Part shown: positions 18,500 through 29,181 of the stretch, piece after piece
Layout: each line of letters opens with the position of its first letter
Position numbering within the stretch: the stretch's first letter is position 1
From: UBA946 sp031550725
GTDB lineage: Bacteria; Bacillota; Clostridia; Oscillospirales; Ruminococcaceae
NCBI GenBank assembly: GCA_031550725.1
Contig: JAVBOH010000033.1
Coordinates: 1-64,000 of the forward strand
Length of the DNA stretch: 64,000 bases
Reading direction: 5' to 3'
The notes under the pieces: generated by a model
What the model was told of the DNA's origin: nothing
What the model saw: only the letters and a program-made list of their open reading frames with translations
Databases searched by the model: none
Translations under genes and position numbers: made by a program

Positions 18500-21400
18500 T
18501 TAGTTCTTAGTGTATTGGTTGATTTTTAATAGAATTAATGATAAATCAATTGGCTTGCTTAAATGATCATTCATACCTGCTTCAATGCAAATGTCAATAT
18601 CTTCTTTAAAAGCGTTTGCTGTCATTGCAATTATTGGTATCTCTTTTGCTTTATCCAGCTTCAAACTACGAATATTACGTGTTGCATCCAGACCGTTCAT
18701 AACTGGCATCTGCACATCCATAAAAATAATATCATATTTATCAGGTGAATTTCTAAACATTTCAACTGCTAATTTACCATTTTCAGCAATATCAATATTA
18801 ATTTTTGTTTCTTCAAGAATTGATTTTAATATTTCGCAATTAATTTCTATATCTTCCACTAAAAGCAAATTAACCCTCGAAAAATCAGGTATACTATTTG
18901 ATTTATTCACACCATCTGTATTTGAATCATGTATAATTTTCATAAGTGAATCATATAAAGGGGAAGCAAAAATAGGTTTTTGCAAACAATAATCAGTACC
19001 ATATTCTAAAGCTATATCTCGAATTGTATTCCATGAATTGAATTCAATTATAGGAACGATTTTTTTTGTATTTATTATTGATTCAATTTTTTTATAATTT
19101 TGAAGTGTTGTTGTATTATGTATGGAAAAATCGAAATAAATTACATCATATGGTGCATTTTGATTATATGCTTCAAGAATAAGTTTGTTCGCATCATAAG
19201 GTGTTTTTGTAATAATATACTTAATATGAAAATTGGATAGTATTTTAGAAAATTTATCAATTAGAAAATCATCATTAGATAAAAGCAGGATTTTTATATC
19301 TTTTAACTCGTTATGTATAGTGTTATATACTTTTTGTTCCTCATCATCAGCACACCCAAGATTAATATTAACAGTAAATTCTGAACCATTGCCTTGTGCA
19401 GATAAAACAGTAATAGAACCATCCATCATCTGTACAAGGGATTTACTAATTGCAAGACCAAGACCAGTTCCGCCAAATTGCCTTGTTATACTGCTATCGG
19501 CTTGCTCAAACGAATTAAAAATGCGTTTTTGTTGGTCATCACTCATACCAATACCAGTATCAGATACAACAATTTTAATTTCAGCTTTATTATTAACTCG
19601 AGTGACTTCATCTACATAAACAGTTATTGTTCCGCAATTTGGAGTGAACTTCAACGAATTTGATAAAAGATTGGTTAAAATTTGAGAAACTCTAATATCA
19701 TCACCCAAATATCGAAGTTTTAAGTTATTACCGCTCATTATATTGATTTTAATATTTTTTTCAATTGCTTTTGATGAAATTACATTACAAGCTTTTATAA
19801 TTGTTCGCTCAAGACTAAAAATAGTTTGATTTAATTGAAGTTTACCAGACTCTATTTTAGAAATATCCAAAATGTCATTTATTATATTAAGTAAATGTTC
19901 GGATGAAATCTTAATATTATTCATATAAGTTCTGTACTTTTCAATTGTTTGTGCTTTATCTGAAAGATTAGCCATTCCTATTATAGCATTCATAGGTGTT
20001 CTGATTTCATGACTCATATTAGACAAAAATTGACTTTTGGCATTATTGGCACTATTGGCTTCAACCATTGCTTTTTTTAAAGCTTGTTCACTTTTTCGCA
20101 AAGAATATGCGCCAGCAATAATAGAACTTGCCATAACAGCAGGTTTAAATTCATTTTCTGTCCAAACTGCTTTCTTTGTATAATTGGTAATAATTAAATA
20201 ACCAATGCTTTCTCCCTCAACTACCATCGGAATATAACAAAAACTTTTTCCACCTAAATTAAGTGATGGATGAATTTTATAAAATTCTTCTGCAGAATGT
20301 TGATAAAAACATGGTGTCTTATCAACAATTTTATATAATTCTTGTATATCCTTATATTCACTGTGAAAACCTAAAATATTAGGGAAATGCTTACTTTCAC
20401 TACTTTCGTAAGTACATAAAACTGAACGGTCTTGTTGAATTTCGAAAACTGTAACTCTGTCTGATTTGAAAAAATTACGCAATTCAAAAATGGCATTATT
20501 AATTAAATTATCAAAATCAGTATATGGCTGTGTGAATGGTACAGAAATGTTGGAAATAAATTCATGTGCACGCAGCTGCTTTTCCTTCATTTCTTCAAAA
20601 GCCAGATTTTCCAAAATATCCTGAGTAACATCCAATGTTACTCCAACAAGCTTCTCAGGTTTACCTTGAGCATCATAATAAGTTTTAGCAGTGCAATTTG
20701 AATACATAAATGTACCATCAGAAAACTTAGTAAGCATATTTTTATAATCTGACGAATGAGTACCATCAAAATGATTATAAAGATAATCAACAAGCTCGGA
20801 ATATAGCTCTTTATCAAGGGTAACTGATATATGATCAGTCCATTGTTTGATTGTAAGAGGAGAGGATGGTAAATGCATCATTCTCTTAAATCGATCATCA
20901 TATGTAATTATTTTGTCATTCACAGAAATTTCCCATGAACCAGCATTTGCAAGCTCTAAAGCAATTTCTAGTCTTTCGTTTGCTGCTTCAAATTTATATT
21001 GAGATGAAATATCATGCATTGTAATACCAATACCAACAATATTATTGATTGAATCAAAAATTGGGAATATATCTGCAAAAACAGGAATTTTTTGTTTTAC
21101 CTTCGAAACTAATGTAATTTCACATGAATATGCTTCTCCAGAAAAAATTTTTGCAAGTATATCATTATGCAGCAGCTCAAATGATTCAGGTGTAAAGTAT
21201 TCAGGGTTATCGAGGTTTGCATTTAAGTTGTCATTCCATCCTGTAATATTTTTAAGTGCAGGATTGCAATAAACCACATTTAAGTTTTTGTCAAAACAAG
21301 CAAGCATGTCTTTTGTATTATTTAAAATTTCACGCTGCCAGTCAACAATTTTTTTCATTTCTATTTCATTTGCAATATCAACACCAAATGATGCATATGC

Positions 21401-22084
21401 AATTACTTTTCCTAATTCATCTATCACAGGGAATGAACTAAACCTCAAAGGAATTTCTTTATTAAACTTACTAAGCAGCAATACTTCGCCGCCAACAGTT
21501 TCACCTGAAAATACAGTTGGAAATACCATTTCAAAAAAACGATCAACATCAGATTTAACATAGGAACTTTCAATTGGAAGTCTATCTCCGATTTTGATAT
21601 TATCTCCAATTGTATTCTTATATAGATTATTTGCATATAATATTTTTAAATCCTTATCAATAGCAAAAAAGTATATATCATTTGATTTATTTATAGCATC
21701 ATGAATAAAAAACATAGATTGTAAATCTTTTGATTTATTATTTATTAGTACTTGTTCTGCTGAATCTGTAGCAATGCTAAGACGAGCTTTTTTGCCATTC
21801 TCCCATTCTATAATACAATTTTGAACATCATAATAAGTATTAAGTTTTGGGTTATATATACACTTCTTTTCAGAAAAATTATCATTTTTACATAGTATAT
21901 TCGTTGATGTACAAAAATCACATGGAGTGTTATAACCACATAATGCTCTAAAACATTGCTGTCCAGTAATATCCCCTAATTTATCTTTTAGCTTTTTATT
22001 AATAAAGATAATATTATATGTTTCGGGATCTACGATATATACATAATCATTTATTTTATCAAAAGCATTATATAACTTAAGCAT
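18500..22084 (-). CDS. Large cytoplasmic hybrid histidine kinase with PAS/GAF sensors
   Basis: The 1194-residue protein has no membrane helix. Domains in order: PAS with a Cys cluster (CFRALCGYNTPCDFCTS, about 45-62), two or three further PAS domains (about 125-500), and GAF (about 515-655). HisKA follows (SNMSHEIRTPMNAIIGM, about 690), then HATPase (VVSDTGIGM, GTGLGLAIS). A degenerate receiver follows (about 930-1045), lacking a clear DD pair. The final receiver is intact (LLVEDIEIN, phospho-Asp in IIFMDVQMP, Lys in HLSKPI). AGGAGTG precedes the ATG. It is divergent from the 1128-residue hybrid kinase at 22376. Redox or metal sensing through the cysteines is an inference. Confidence 0.9.
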   Translation of the reverse strand: MLKLYNAFDKINDYVYIVDPETYNIIFINKKLKDKLGDITGQQCFRALCGYNTPCDFCTSTNILCKNDNFSEKKCIYNPKLNTYYDVQNCIIEWENGKKARLSIATDSAEQVLINNKSKDLQSMFFIHDAINKSNDIYFFAIDKDLKILYANNLYKNTIGDNIKIGDRLPIESSYVKSDVDRFFEMVFPTVFSGETVGGEVLLLSKFNKEIPLRFSSFPVIDELGKVIAYASFGVDIANEIEMKKIVDWQREILNNTKDMLACFDKNLNVVYCNPALKNITGWNDNLNANLDNPEYFTPESFELLHNDILAKIFSGEAYSCEITLVSKVKQKIPVFADIFPIFDSINNIVGIGITMHDISSQYKFEAANERLEIALELANAGSWEISVNDKIITYDDRFKRMMHLPSSPLTIKQWTDHISVTLDKELYSELVDYLYNHFDGTHSSDYKNMLTKFSDGTFMYSNCTAKTYYDAQGKPEKLVGVTLDVTQDILENLAFEEMKEKQLRAHEFISNISVPFTQPYTDFDNLINNAIFELRNFFKSDRVTVFEIQQDRSVLCTYESSESKHFPNILGFHSEYKDIQELYKIVDKTPCFYQHSAEEFYKIHPSLNLGGKSFCYIPMVVEGESIGYLIITNYTKKAVWTENEFKPAVMASSIIAGAYSLRKSEQALKKAMVEANSANNAKSQFLSNMSHEIRTPMNAIIGMANLSDKAQTIEKYRTYMNNIKISSEHLLNIINDILDISKIESGKLQLNQTIFSLERTIIKACNVISSKAIEKNIKINIMSGNNLKLRYLGDDIRVSQILTNLLSNSLKFTPNCGTITVYVDEVTRVNNKAEIKIVVSDTGIGMSDDQQKRIFNSFEQADSSITRQFGGTGLGLAISKSLVQMMDGSITVLSAQGNGSEFTVNINLGCADDEEQKVYNTIHNELKDIKILLLSNDDFLIDKFSKILSNFHIKYIITKTPYDANKLILEAYNQNAPYDVIYFDFSIHNTTTLQNYKKIESIINTKKIVPIIEFNSWNTIRDIALEYGTDYCLQKPIFASPLYDSLMKIIHDSNTDGVNKSNSIPDFSRVNLLLVEDIEINCEILKSILEETKINIDIAENGKLAVEMFRNSPDKYDIIFMDVQMPVMNGLDATRNIRSLKLDKAKEIPIIAMTANAFKEDIDICIEAGMNDHLSKPIDLSLILLKINQYTKN

Positions 22085-22242
22085 ATTTTTTCACTCCTTA
22101 ATAGGTTATAAAATACAACTTTACATATTAAAATTGAATAATTATATTATACAATATATTACATACAAATACAATGATATATATAAATATTTTACTTGAA
22201 TATAATTTGTATTTGTATTTATTTGACCATTTAGTAATTATA

Positions 22243-22271
22243 TTGACTTTTTTCATTTTGAATGATATTAT
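22243..22271 (+). promoter_or_regulatory. Sigma-A-type promoter for the membrane hybrid kinase
   Basis: TTGACT (22243-22248), a 17-nt spacer and TATTAT (22266-22271) match the housekeeping consensus. Transcription would start about 95 bp before the ATG at 22376. Confidence 0.6.
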
Positions 22272-22375
22272 ATAATTGGTAAAGTATTATAAGCCTACAT
22301 CCATATTATTATTAATAAATATGTAAATAGCTACTATTCTATATATTTTTACAGGAACTGTTGAGGAGAATAATT

Positions 22376-25300
22376 ATGAAGTTTAATATTAAATCCTTTT
22401 TTTGTATTATGTTGACAATTTCTATAATATTTAATTTGTCACTTACTGTATATGCAAGTGAAGAAACCTCAACAATTAAAGTAGCTATGAGCGAAGATGA
22501 ATCTATCATAGTTGAGCGTATTGTATACACTGCTTTAAATCGTATTGGATATCAAATGGTTACCAAAACTGCAGGTATGCGTACAATGGTTAATGATGCT
22601 AATTACGGTGATGCGGTTATCGTACCTGCACAAACTATTGGACTGGATGAGGAATATACAAATTTAATACGAGTTCCTGTACCTATTTCATATGTTGAAA
22701 CAAATACATATACAAGAAGTGATGACCCATATGTACTTTCATCATGGGGTGATTTAACTGGATTGAGATTAAGTCATTGCTGGAAAAACCTATATATAAC
22801 AAATAATGTTCCTCGTGCAAAAGCCTCAGATGTAGTTGTATTAAATGAATATGATGATTTATGGACTTCTTTACTGACAAATGAAACTGATGTAGCAGTT
22901 ATACCTAATTTAACTGGATTTGTACGTATAGTTCCTGATGGTATTAAACTTGCAGGTGTAATAGAACGAGAACCAAGATATACATATGTAAATAAAGATT
23001 ATTCCTACCTTGTTCCTCTTCTTACAGAGGCATATGAAGAGATGTCAAACGATGGTACCATGGAGCAAATTCGTAATAGTGAACAAACAGGTGAAAAGCA
23101 AATAGTTCTGCATATCAGTTCATACAACTCCCAATCTCAATGGGAAAGCAGTGAGATTGAAGCTATTCGAAAATCCTTTGACTTTGATTTAAATATCGAA
23201 TATGTTAATTTAAATTTAAATGCCAGACAAACTAATAATAGCATAAACACAAATAAGATTATAGAAAATACCATACGTACAAATTTTATAGAACGAAATC
23301 CCGATCTTATCATTGCATCTGATAATGATGCACTTGAATTTGTACTTAACAATTATTATATGCTTTTCCCTAAAGTTCCAGTGGTTTTTTGTGGAATTAA
23401 CAATTTTGATATTTCCATGCTGCATGGTTTTGAGGAATATGTAACAGGTGTAACTGAATCTGAATCTTTTTATGAGACATGTTCAGAGATGCTGAGGCTT
23501 TATCCAAATACACGCCGCATTTTTATATTGAATGATTATACAAATTCAGGACTAAAATGGCGTAACGATCTTCAAAATTGCATAGATTCATGTGATTTAT
23601 CAGTTGAATTTGAGTTTAGCGAAAATAAAAACTTAACTGATATTTTAGAGGATATCCGTAGTTTTGATTCTGATACCCTAGTTTTATTAGGCAGTTATTT
23701 TCTAGATAGCGGAAACACATTTTATCTTGAGAAAGAAATACAAGAGTTGGTTTCTGCCGCTTCACAAACCCCTGTTTTTTGTTTAGCAAATTCATATAAT
23801 AGTTATGGTACATTAGGTGGAAAAGTTGCCATCGGAGAAGTTCAGGGGCAGTTAGCAGGTAAAATGGCAATTGATATTCTTATGGGTAAAAGTCCATCAG
23901 AAATTCCAATAATAACAGATTCCGAGCAACTTAACCAATGGCAGTTTGACTATGCTGTCGCTAAGGAATATGGTATAAATACAAGCACTTTACCTGAAAA
24001 TCATACAGCTATAAATCGCAAGCTACCGGTATGGGAAACCAACCCATTAGAATTTAAGCTGGCTTTAACAGCTGTTGGATTTTTTATCGCTATTATTATC
24101 ATATTGATTTTGTTTTTAAGATTGATGCGAAAAAAGAACAATAATCTAATAAAAGTACAAAGTCATCTGCATTCAGCAGAAGAGCTAAACGAGGTAATGG
24201 CTACTGCTGCGGAAAGAGAAAAAGAAGCAAATATGCTAAAAAGTCTTTTCCTATCAAACATGAGCCACGAAATACGAACCCCTGTAAATGCCATCACAGG
24301 TATGACTTTAATAGGAAAATCCTCATCCGATTCAAAAAGAAAAGATTATGCTTTTGACAGAATAGAAAATGCTTCAAAACATTTACTTGGGGTTATAAAT
24401 GATATTCTTGATATGTCTAAAATTGAGGCAGATAAATTTGAGTTGTCGAATACAGATTTTAATTTTGAAAAAATGCTTCAAAAAATAGTTAATATTATAA
24501 ATTTTAGTATAGATGAGAAACGACAACATTTCATAGTTTATATTGATAATGATATACCAAATATATTATATGGTGATGATCAAAGACTTTCACAGGTTAT
24601 TACAAATCTTCTTTCAAATGCGATTAAATTCACTCCTGAGCAAGGCTCCATTCGTCTTGAAGCTCATCTTTTGAACAAAGAAGATGATATATGCACTATA
24701 AAAATTGAAGTTACAGATACAGGTATAGGAATTGACCCCAAAAAGCAATCTCGTTTATTTAATGCTTTTGAACAAGCAGATATTAATACTACCCGACAAT
24801 ATGGTGGATCTGGACTTGGGCTTGCAATATCAAAACGAATTGTAGAATTTATGGGTGGCAGCATATGGGTTGACTCCAAACTTGATAAAGGTTCTAAATT
24901 TACTTTTATTGTTAAAATTAAAGTAAGCGAACAAGAGAATACCAGCATAAAAATTCCGAAACTAATCCCAAAAGATATGAGGATACTAGTTGTAGATGAT
25001 GAAATTGAAACAATAGAATATTTCTCTAGTATTGCTAAGTACATTGGAATAAATTGTGATACCGCAAGCAGTGGTGATATGGCATTAAAGATGATTAGAG
25101 ACAATGGGTTTTATAATATATATTTCGTTGATTGTAATATGCCTGTTATGAATGGTATTGAACTTACACGCAAAATTAAGTCTCTCGATACGGACAACTC
25201 AGTAATTATTATGATTTCAACAATTGAATATAATGCAATTGAAAAAGATGCGAAGAATGCTGGTGTTGATCAGTTTCTGTCAAAACCGTTATTTCTATCC

Positions 25301-25762
25301 TCTGTTACAGATTGTATTAATAAATATTTTGGTCAGCATATTTTTTCTGACACTTTAAATAAAAAGAGCGAAAATGTATGCCTTAAAGGATTTCGTATTT
25401 TGTTAGCAGAGGATATTGAAATCAACCGAGAGATTATAATGGCACTTCTGGAGCCAACACAATTAGAGATTGACTGTGCTTACAACGGAATTGAAGCGGT
25501 TAAAATGTTTACCAATACACCAAACATTTACGATTTAATCCTGATGGATGTACAAATGCCAGAAATGGATGGATTAGAAGCTACTCGTCATATACGTTCG
25601 CTCAATTTTGAAAAAGCTGTTAATATACCTATCATAGCCATGACAGCAAACGTTTTTCGTGAGGATATAGAAAAATGCTTGGAAGCAGGTATGAATGATC
25701 ATTTAGGGAAACCGTTAAATATTCATGATGTTTTAGGAAAAATGCAGGCTTATTTAAGATAA
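22376..25762 (+). CDS. Membrane hybrid histidine kinase with two periplasmic-binding-type sensor domains
   Basis: The 1128-residue protein has a signal/anchor helix, then an SBP_bac_3-like domain (about 28-235). An ABC_sub_bind (TrpX-like) domain follows (about 243-535; VVFCGINNFD, GKVAIGEVQGQLAGKMAIDI), then a transmembrane helix (about 555-580). HisKA follows (SNMSHEIRTPVNAITGM), then HATPase (DTGIGIDPKKQ, GSGLGLAIS). Two receivers end the protein (phospho-Asp in IYFVDCNMP and LILMDVQMP). The start at 22376 follows GAGGAG; the earlier TTG at 22361 overlaps that site. It probably detects small organic ligands outside the cell and passes phosphate through the last receiver. No Hpt protein is encoded nearby. 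Confidence 0.9.
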   Translation: MKFNIKSFFCIMLTISIIFNLSLTVYASEETSTIKVAMSEDESIIVERIVYTALNRIGYQMVTKTAGMRTMVNDANYGDAVIVPAQTIGLDEEYTNLIRVPVPISYVETNTYTRSDDPYVLSSWGDLTGLRLSHCWKNLYITNNVPRAKASDVVVLNEYDDLWTSLLTNETDVAVIPNLTGFVRIVPDGIKLAGVIEREPRYTYVNKDYSYLVPLLTEAYEEMSNDGTMEQIRNSEQTGEKQIVLHISSYNSQSQWESSEIEAIRKSFDFDLNIEYVNLNLNARQTNNSINTNKIIENTIRTNFIERNPDLIIASDNDALEFVLNNYYMLFPKVPVVFCGINNFDISMLHGFEEYVTGVTESESFYETCSEMLRLYPNTRRIFILNDYTNSGLKWRNDLQNCIDSCDLSVEFEFSENKNLTDILEDIRSFDSDTLVLLGSYFLDSGNTFYLEKEIQELVSAASQTPVFCLANSYNSYGTLGGKVAIGEVQGQLAGKMAIDILMGKSPSEIPIITDSEQLNQWQFDYAVAKEYGINTSTLPENHTAINRKLPVWETNPLEFKLALTAVGFFIAIIIILILFLRLMRKKNNNLIKVQSHLHSAEELNEVMATAAEREKEANMLKSLFLSNMSHEIRTPVNAITGMTLIGKSSSDSKRKDYAFDRIENASKHLLGVINDILDMSKIEADKFELSNTDFNFEKMLQKIVNIINFSIDEKRQHFIVYIDNDIPNILYGDDQRLSQVITNLLSNAIKFTPEQGSIRLEAHLLNKEDDICTIKIEVTDTGIGIDPKKQSRLFNAFEQADINTTRQYGGSGLGLAISKRIVEFMGGSIWVDSKLDKGSKFTFIVKIKVSEQENTSIKIPKLIPKDMRILVVDDEIETIEYFSSIAKYIGINCDTASSGDMALKMIRDNGFYNIYFVDCNMPVMNGIELTRKIKSLDTDNSVIIMISTIEYNAIEKDAKNAGVDQFLSKPLFLSSVTDCINKYFGQHIFSDTLNKKSENVCLKGFRILLAEDIEINREIIMALLEPTQLEIDCAYNGIEAVKMFTNTPNIYDLILMDVQMPEMDGLEATRHIRSLNFEKAVNIPIIAMTANVFREDIEKCLEAGMNDHLGKPLNIHDVLGKMQAYLR

Positions 25763-25874
25763 ATAATATCCACAGAGGCATTATTCAATCATGGATTGTG
25801 AATTTACACCAAGTTAAAATAATTTATACTAAATTATTGAAAAGCTAGAAAATATTTTCTCATACTATATAAAA

Positions 25875-25914
25875 CAAGCAATTCAAATTTGTATTTTACA
25901 AATCGAATTGCTCG
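25875..25914. terminator. Terminator-like hairpin after hybrid kinase
   Basis: GCAATTCAAATTTG pairs with CAAATCGAATTGC with one mismatch, followed by CGTTTTTC. It is about 115 bp after the kinase stop. Confidence 0.65.
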
Positions 25915-26025
25915 TTTTTCTTGCATTATTGGAACAATTCAGCAGCAGTATCCTGATAATATTCAGCCTGTGCAGACCATAGCTCTGAAGTTGATTTGTT
26001 CCGTAAGGGTAATACTAATCCTATT

Positions 26026-26457
26026 TTAAAAAGCTAGTAAAATCCAATCACACCCAGTAATGCTTTTAACAACATGTCTATCGTAAGATGTTGCGCTTTG
26101 TTCTAAATTATTCTCACTCATAATGTCCTTCTTTCTAATTTCCACAATTTTCTTCATCCACTCCAATTCTTCAGCACTTGGATTTGTAGTCCGCATTGAA
26201 GTGACGCAAACATTATTGAATTTACGTCCAAATATCCTTTTGGTGCTTCCACCAGGGTTACCACAGCCACCACAGTTTCGCATATATCAATGTGTTTCCA
26301 AACAGTTTCCTTTATAAACTCGTCCACATTATACTCATCAAAATGCTCCGAATCGCTGCACTCATACCAAACTGTCCATCCTAACGGTTCACTTTCGTCC
26401 TCTCCGCTATTAATCAAATTCTTCAGGAATAGTATCAAATATTTTTCTAAAATCCAT
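26026..26457 (-). pseudogene. Mosaic of gene fragments
   Basis: At 26457 a good AGGAG site leads into MDFRKIFDTIPEEFD and then TAA (26410). That sequence resembles the N-terminus of a class I SAM methyltransferase. Overlapping frames continue with INSGEDESEPLGWTVWYECS and ETVWKHIDICETVV, and after a further frame change with NPSAEELEWMKKIVEIRKKD. These pieces do not form one protein. Apart from the methyltransferase-like start, I do not recognise them. Confidence 0.45.
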
Positions 26458-26557
26458 GTTAAATCTCCTCTTAAATAATGCAAATGATGTGATTTGGATA
26501 ATGATGTAATGTTTAAATAAATTACATTTGCACAACTTTAAATATCATGATAACAAA

Positions 26558-27840
26558 CTATATCACAAATTTTTTATTCGCACCTTTGCCAACTATGTGA
26601 ATTAATCCCTTATCAACCATTTCCTTTGAAATAGCATATGCACGAGTACGTTTAACTTCAGGTAACTTTTGCATAACATCCTCGGTCATCTCACCATTTT
26701 TAGCAAGATAATCAAGTACAACTTTCATTTGAGGAGTTAATTCTGATGATTTTATTGTAGGTGACACATTCATGTTCGGCAGAATAATTTTAAACGTGTT
26801 GGAAGTAACAATAATCTGTGGCTGCTCGGTATGGTCAGCATACAAAGCATATATTTTACGTATGCCAGTGCCATAAGATTCAATGAAATTTAAACGGTGA
26901 AAAACACTTGCAAGGTTACTGTTTCGTGGTTGTGAAATACCACTTTTCATATCATCCTCAGACAAGCCATTAACAAGTCCACCCAATGAAATGAACTCCA
27001 TACAGGAATTGTTTACATTAACAATAATACTTCCGCTGTAGCTGTAATCACGGTGTACAAATGCATTTAGCAATGCCTCACGGATTGCTTCAGCAGGGTA
27101 ATCCCACTTGTCAATGCGGTTAATTCCAGTAAATTCAGATTTATTCTGATTGCATAACATAAGATAGTCATAAGCACTTTCCATCTGCGTAAATACCGAG
27201 CCTGAAAACTCACGATGTGCATTGAATATTGTGTTAGCATCATCAGAAAATACAGCGATTTTTATGGTATGCTCGCATTGGTCGGATAATATTTTTGCTA
27301 AGTTAGTGTATAAATTATCATTTAAACTGTGTATACCAAGTGAAACGAATTTATCCTCTCCAAAAGGAATTTTATGAATGTTAAATGTGCCTGCAGCTTC
27401 ATTGAAAGTCAACTCCTGCTCCAATGAACGTGCTGTTTCATATACATCGCCGTCTGATAATTTTATCATTTGACGAATTTGTTCAGCAGAGACTGGCACT
27501 GATGATGCATCCTGACGCACATATACTCCTGATGGTTTAAGTCCCTTTGATTTAATGTAATATGGTTTTGATGTACCCTCTGCAACCTGAATGTTTATAA
27601 CCTGATTATCCTTTAAAGCGTATTTTACAAACATTGTTACATCTGGTGCAATAACATCTCTGATACTGTTAGTGATTTTTGTGTATGTTTCATCGATATT
27701 ATCAAGACCCACATGTTGCCATCATCATCGACACCAACATAGATTATACCACCGTTAGTATTTGCAAAAGCTATAACTTCTTTATATAAATCATCGACAT
27801 ATCTGTTTTTATATTCAACATTTTCACTTTTGTATATCAT
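26558..27840 (-). pseudogene. AlbA_2 (Schlafen-like) DNA-binding/RecG-like protein, frameshifted
   Basis: The N-terminal part (27840 to about 27710) reads MIYKSENVEYKNRYVDDLYK...FANTNGGIIYVGVDDDGN, a typical AlbA_2 start. After a one-base loss near 27712 the next frame continues VGLDNIDETYTKITNSIRDV for about 384 codons. This part includes the RecG-like ATPase-associated region (YPAEAIREALLNAFVHRDYS) and a C-terminal winged helix. Total length about 427 codons fits intact relatives. A sequencing error is the alternative to a real frameshift. The family is thought to regulate transcription or act in defence; targets are unknown. Confidence 0.8.
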
Positions 27841-27905
27841 TTACAAAACCTCACATTCATCTTTTTATTCAATATATCTTTATGTAAAGTAAAAAATATG
27901 TAAAA

Positions 27906-27938
27906 AATGACGTCGTGGTTTCGTGCCACGACGTCATT
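27906..27938. terminator. Terminator, 13-bp GC-rich stem
   Basis: AATGACGTCGTGG pairs perfectly with CCACGACGTCATT. It lies between two decayed minus-strand genes. Confidence 0.8.
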
Positions 27939-27949
27939 CATAATAACAT

Positions 27950-28390
27950 CTATTGTTTATAAGTAACTCGGTAGTCATTTAAAGTGGTCCATAACATTAT
28001 ATTTTTTATTTTTGCATTTCTACTTTTTTTAAATGACTTATGTATCGTAAATGTATTTCCAAAACTTACACTTTCATCAATAAGAGGATTTGAAGCAGGT
28101 AATAATTTTAACTCAGCACCTAATTCTTGAGTAGATGCAATAAATTGAATGTTGTATCCATTAATAAAAGAAAATGGTGCAAATATTGTGTTTAAAATAA
28201 AGCCATGTTGTAAATCATACCAATAATTATCATATTCAGGATACTTTGATTTCATAACCTGATTGATGATACCATAATTAATCATACTTCTGAAGTTCGA
28301 CTTTACAAATGTGAATTCGAATCCAAGTTGATTTGCAATTTGTTTATTTGTATCGTGAATAATCTGCCAATGAAACAACATTTCCATGAA
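27950..28390 (-). pseudogene. 3' remnant resembling a QueC-like (7-cyano-7-deazaguanine synthase-like) protein
   Basis: The frame contains IIHDTNKQIANQLGFEFTFV, then YNIQFIASTQELGAELKLLP, ASNPLIDESVSFGNTFTIHK and SRNAKIKNI. The pattern of 'IAS...SNPLIDE.LSFGNT.I.H....R..KI' resembles QueC-like proteins in sugar and peptide biosynthesis loci. It is joined out of frame to a pyruvyl-transferase 5' part. The assignment is from pattern memory and is tentative. Confidence 0.4.
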
Positions 28391-29134
28391 AACGTGTACC
28401 GATTGAAAAGTCAAAGTATCGTGAAAAATTAATCCATTCATTAAAATTATAAAATATGTGCTCATATTCATGCAGCCAATTTGATATCTGATTTCCCGCT
28501 TCTTCGTTTTCAATATATTCATTCTTAAATCTATTTGGAACCTGTTCAACAAATGTTAATTTTTTATTTGCGCAATAAAGCAAAAACTCTTCACTTTTAG
28601 CTGTTAGTTTATTCCAAAACGTATTATAATTCGCAACAGTAATTGGTTCGTTAACAAGTTTTTTTTCTCAATTGATAAATTATAACTAAATTGATAATAC
28701 ATTGACGGACAACCTATTACTCTTATGTTTTTTATACCAACTGAGTTTAAAAATTCAGCAGTTCTATATCCACGAACACCTAAAACTGCTCTTTCTTGTA
28801 ATTCTTTTTGCACATTAATACAATTAGGGTCAAAATTAAATTCTTTTGCATTTAGTCCTGTTTGAATACCTACACTAATAGGAATAACTGGTTTGGAACC
28901 AATTTTATCTAATATTCCTTTAACATCACTTAGCGTAGTTTTTTCGGTAATCCAAATAACATTATGTATTACTAGTGCATCATAAAGTTTCATTTTTTCG
29001 GATAAATCATCGCTAAAACTAATCGTATTACCAAATATTGTTTTTAATGAAGTATCAAATACAATATTTCCAGTATTGCCTCCAACTATATTAATTTTTT
29101 GAGATAATGAATGAGTTGGTAGTACAGGATTCAA
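28380..29134 (-). pseudogene. Polysaccharide pyruvyl transferase family, disrupted
   Basis: The minus strand reads VGGNTGNIVFDTSLKTIFGN, VIPISVGIQTGLN and RAVLGVRGYRTAEFLNSVGI, typical of the pyruvyl-transferase (PF04230) fold. A frameshift at an A8 tract (about 28662-28669) leads to VNEPITVANYNTFWNK and on to FDFSIGTRFHGNVVSLA. There it breaks again with loss of the segment that usually follows the RFHGN motif. It is inactive as read. In intact form the family adds ketal pyruvate to, or otherwise modifies, surface glycans. Confidence 0.65.
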
Positions 29135-29181
29135 CGCTAAATAATGTCAACAATAACAGTAAACATAATGCACTATACAAT

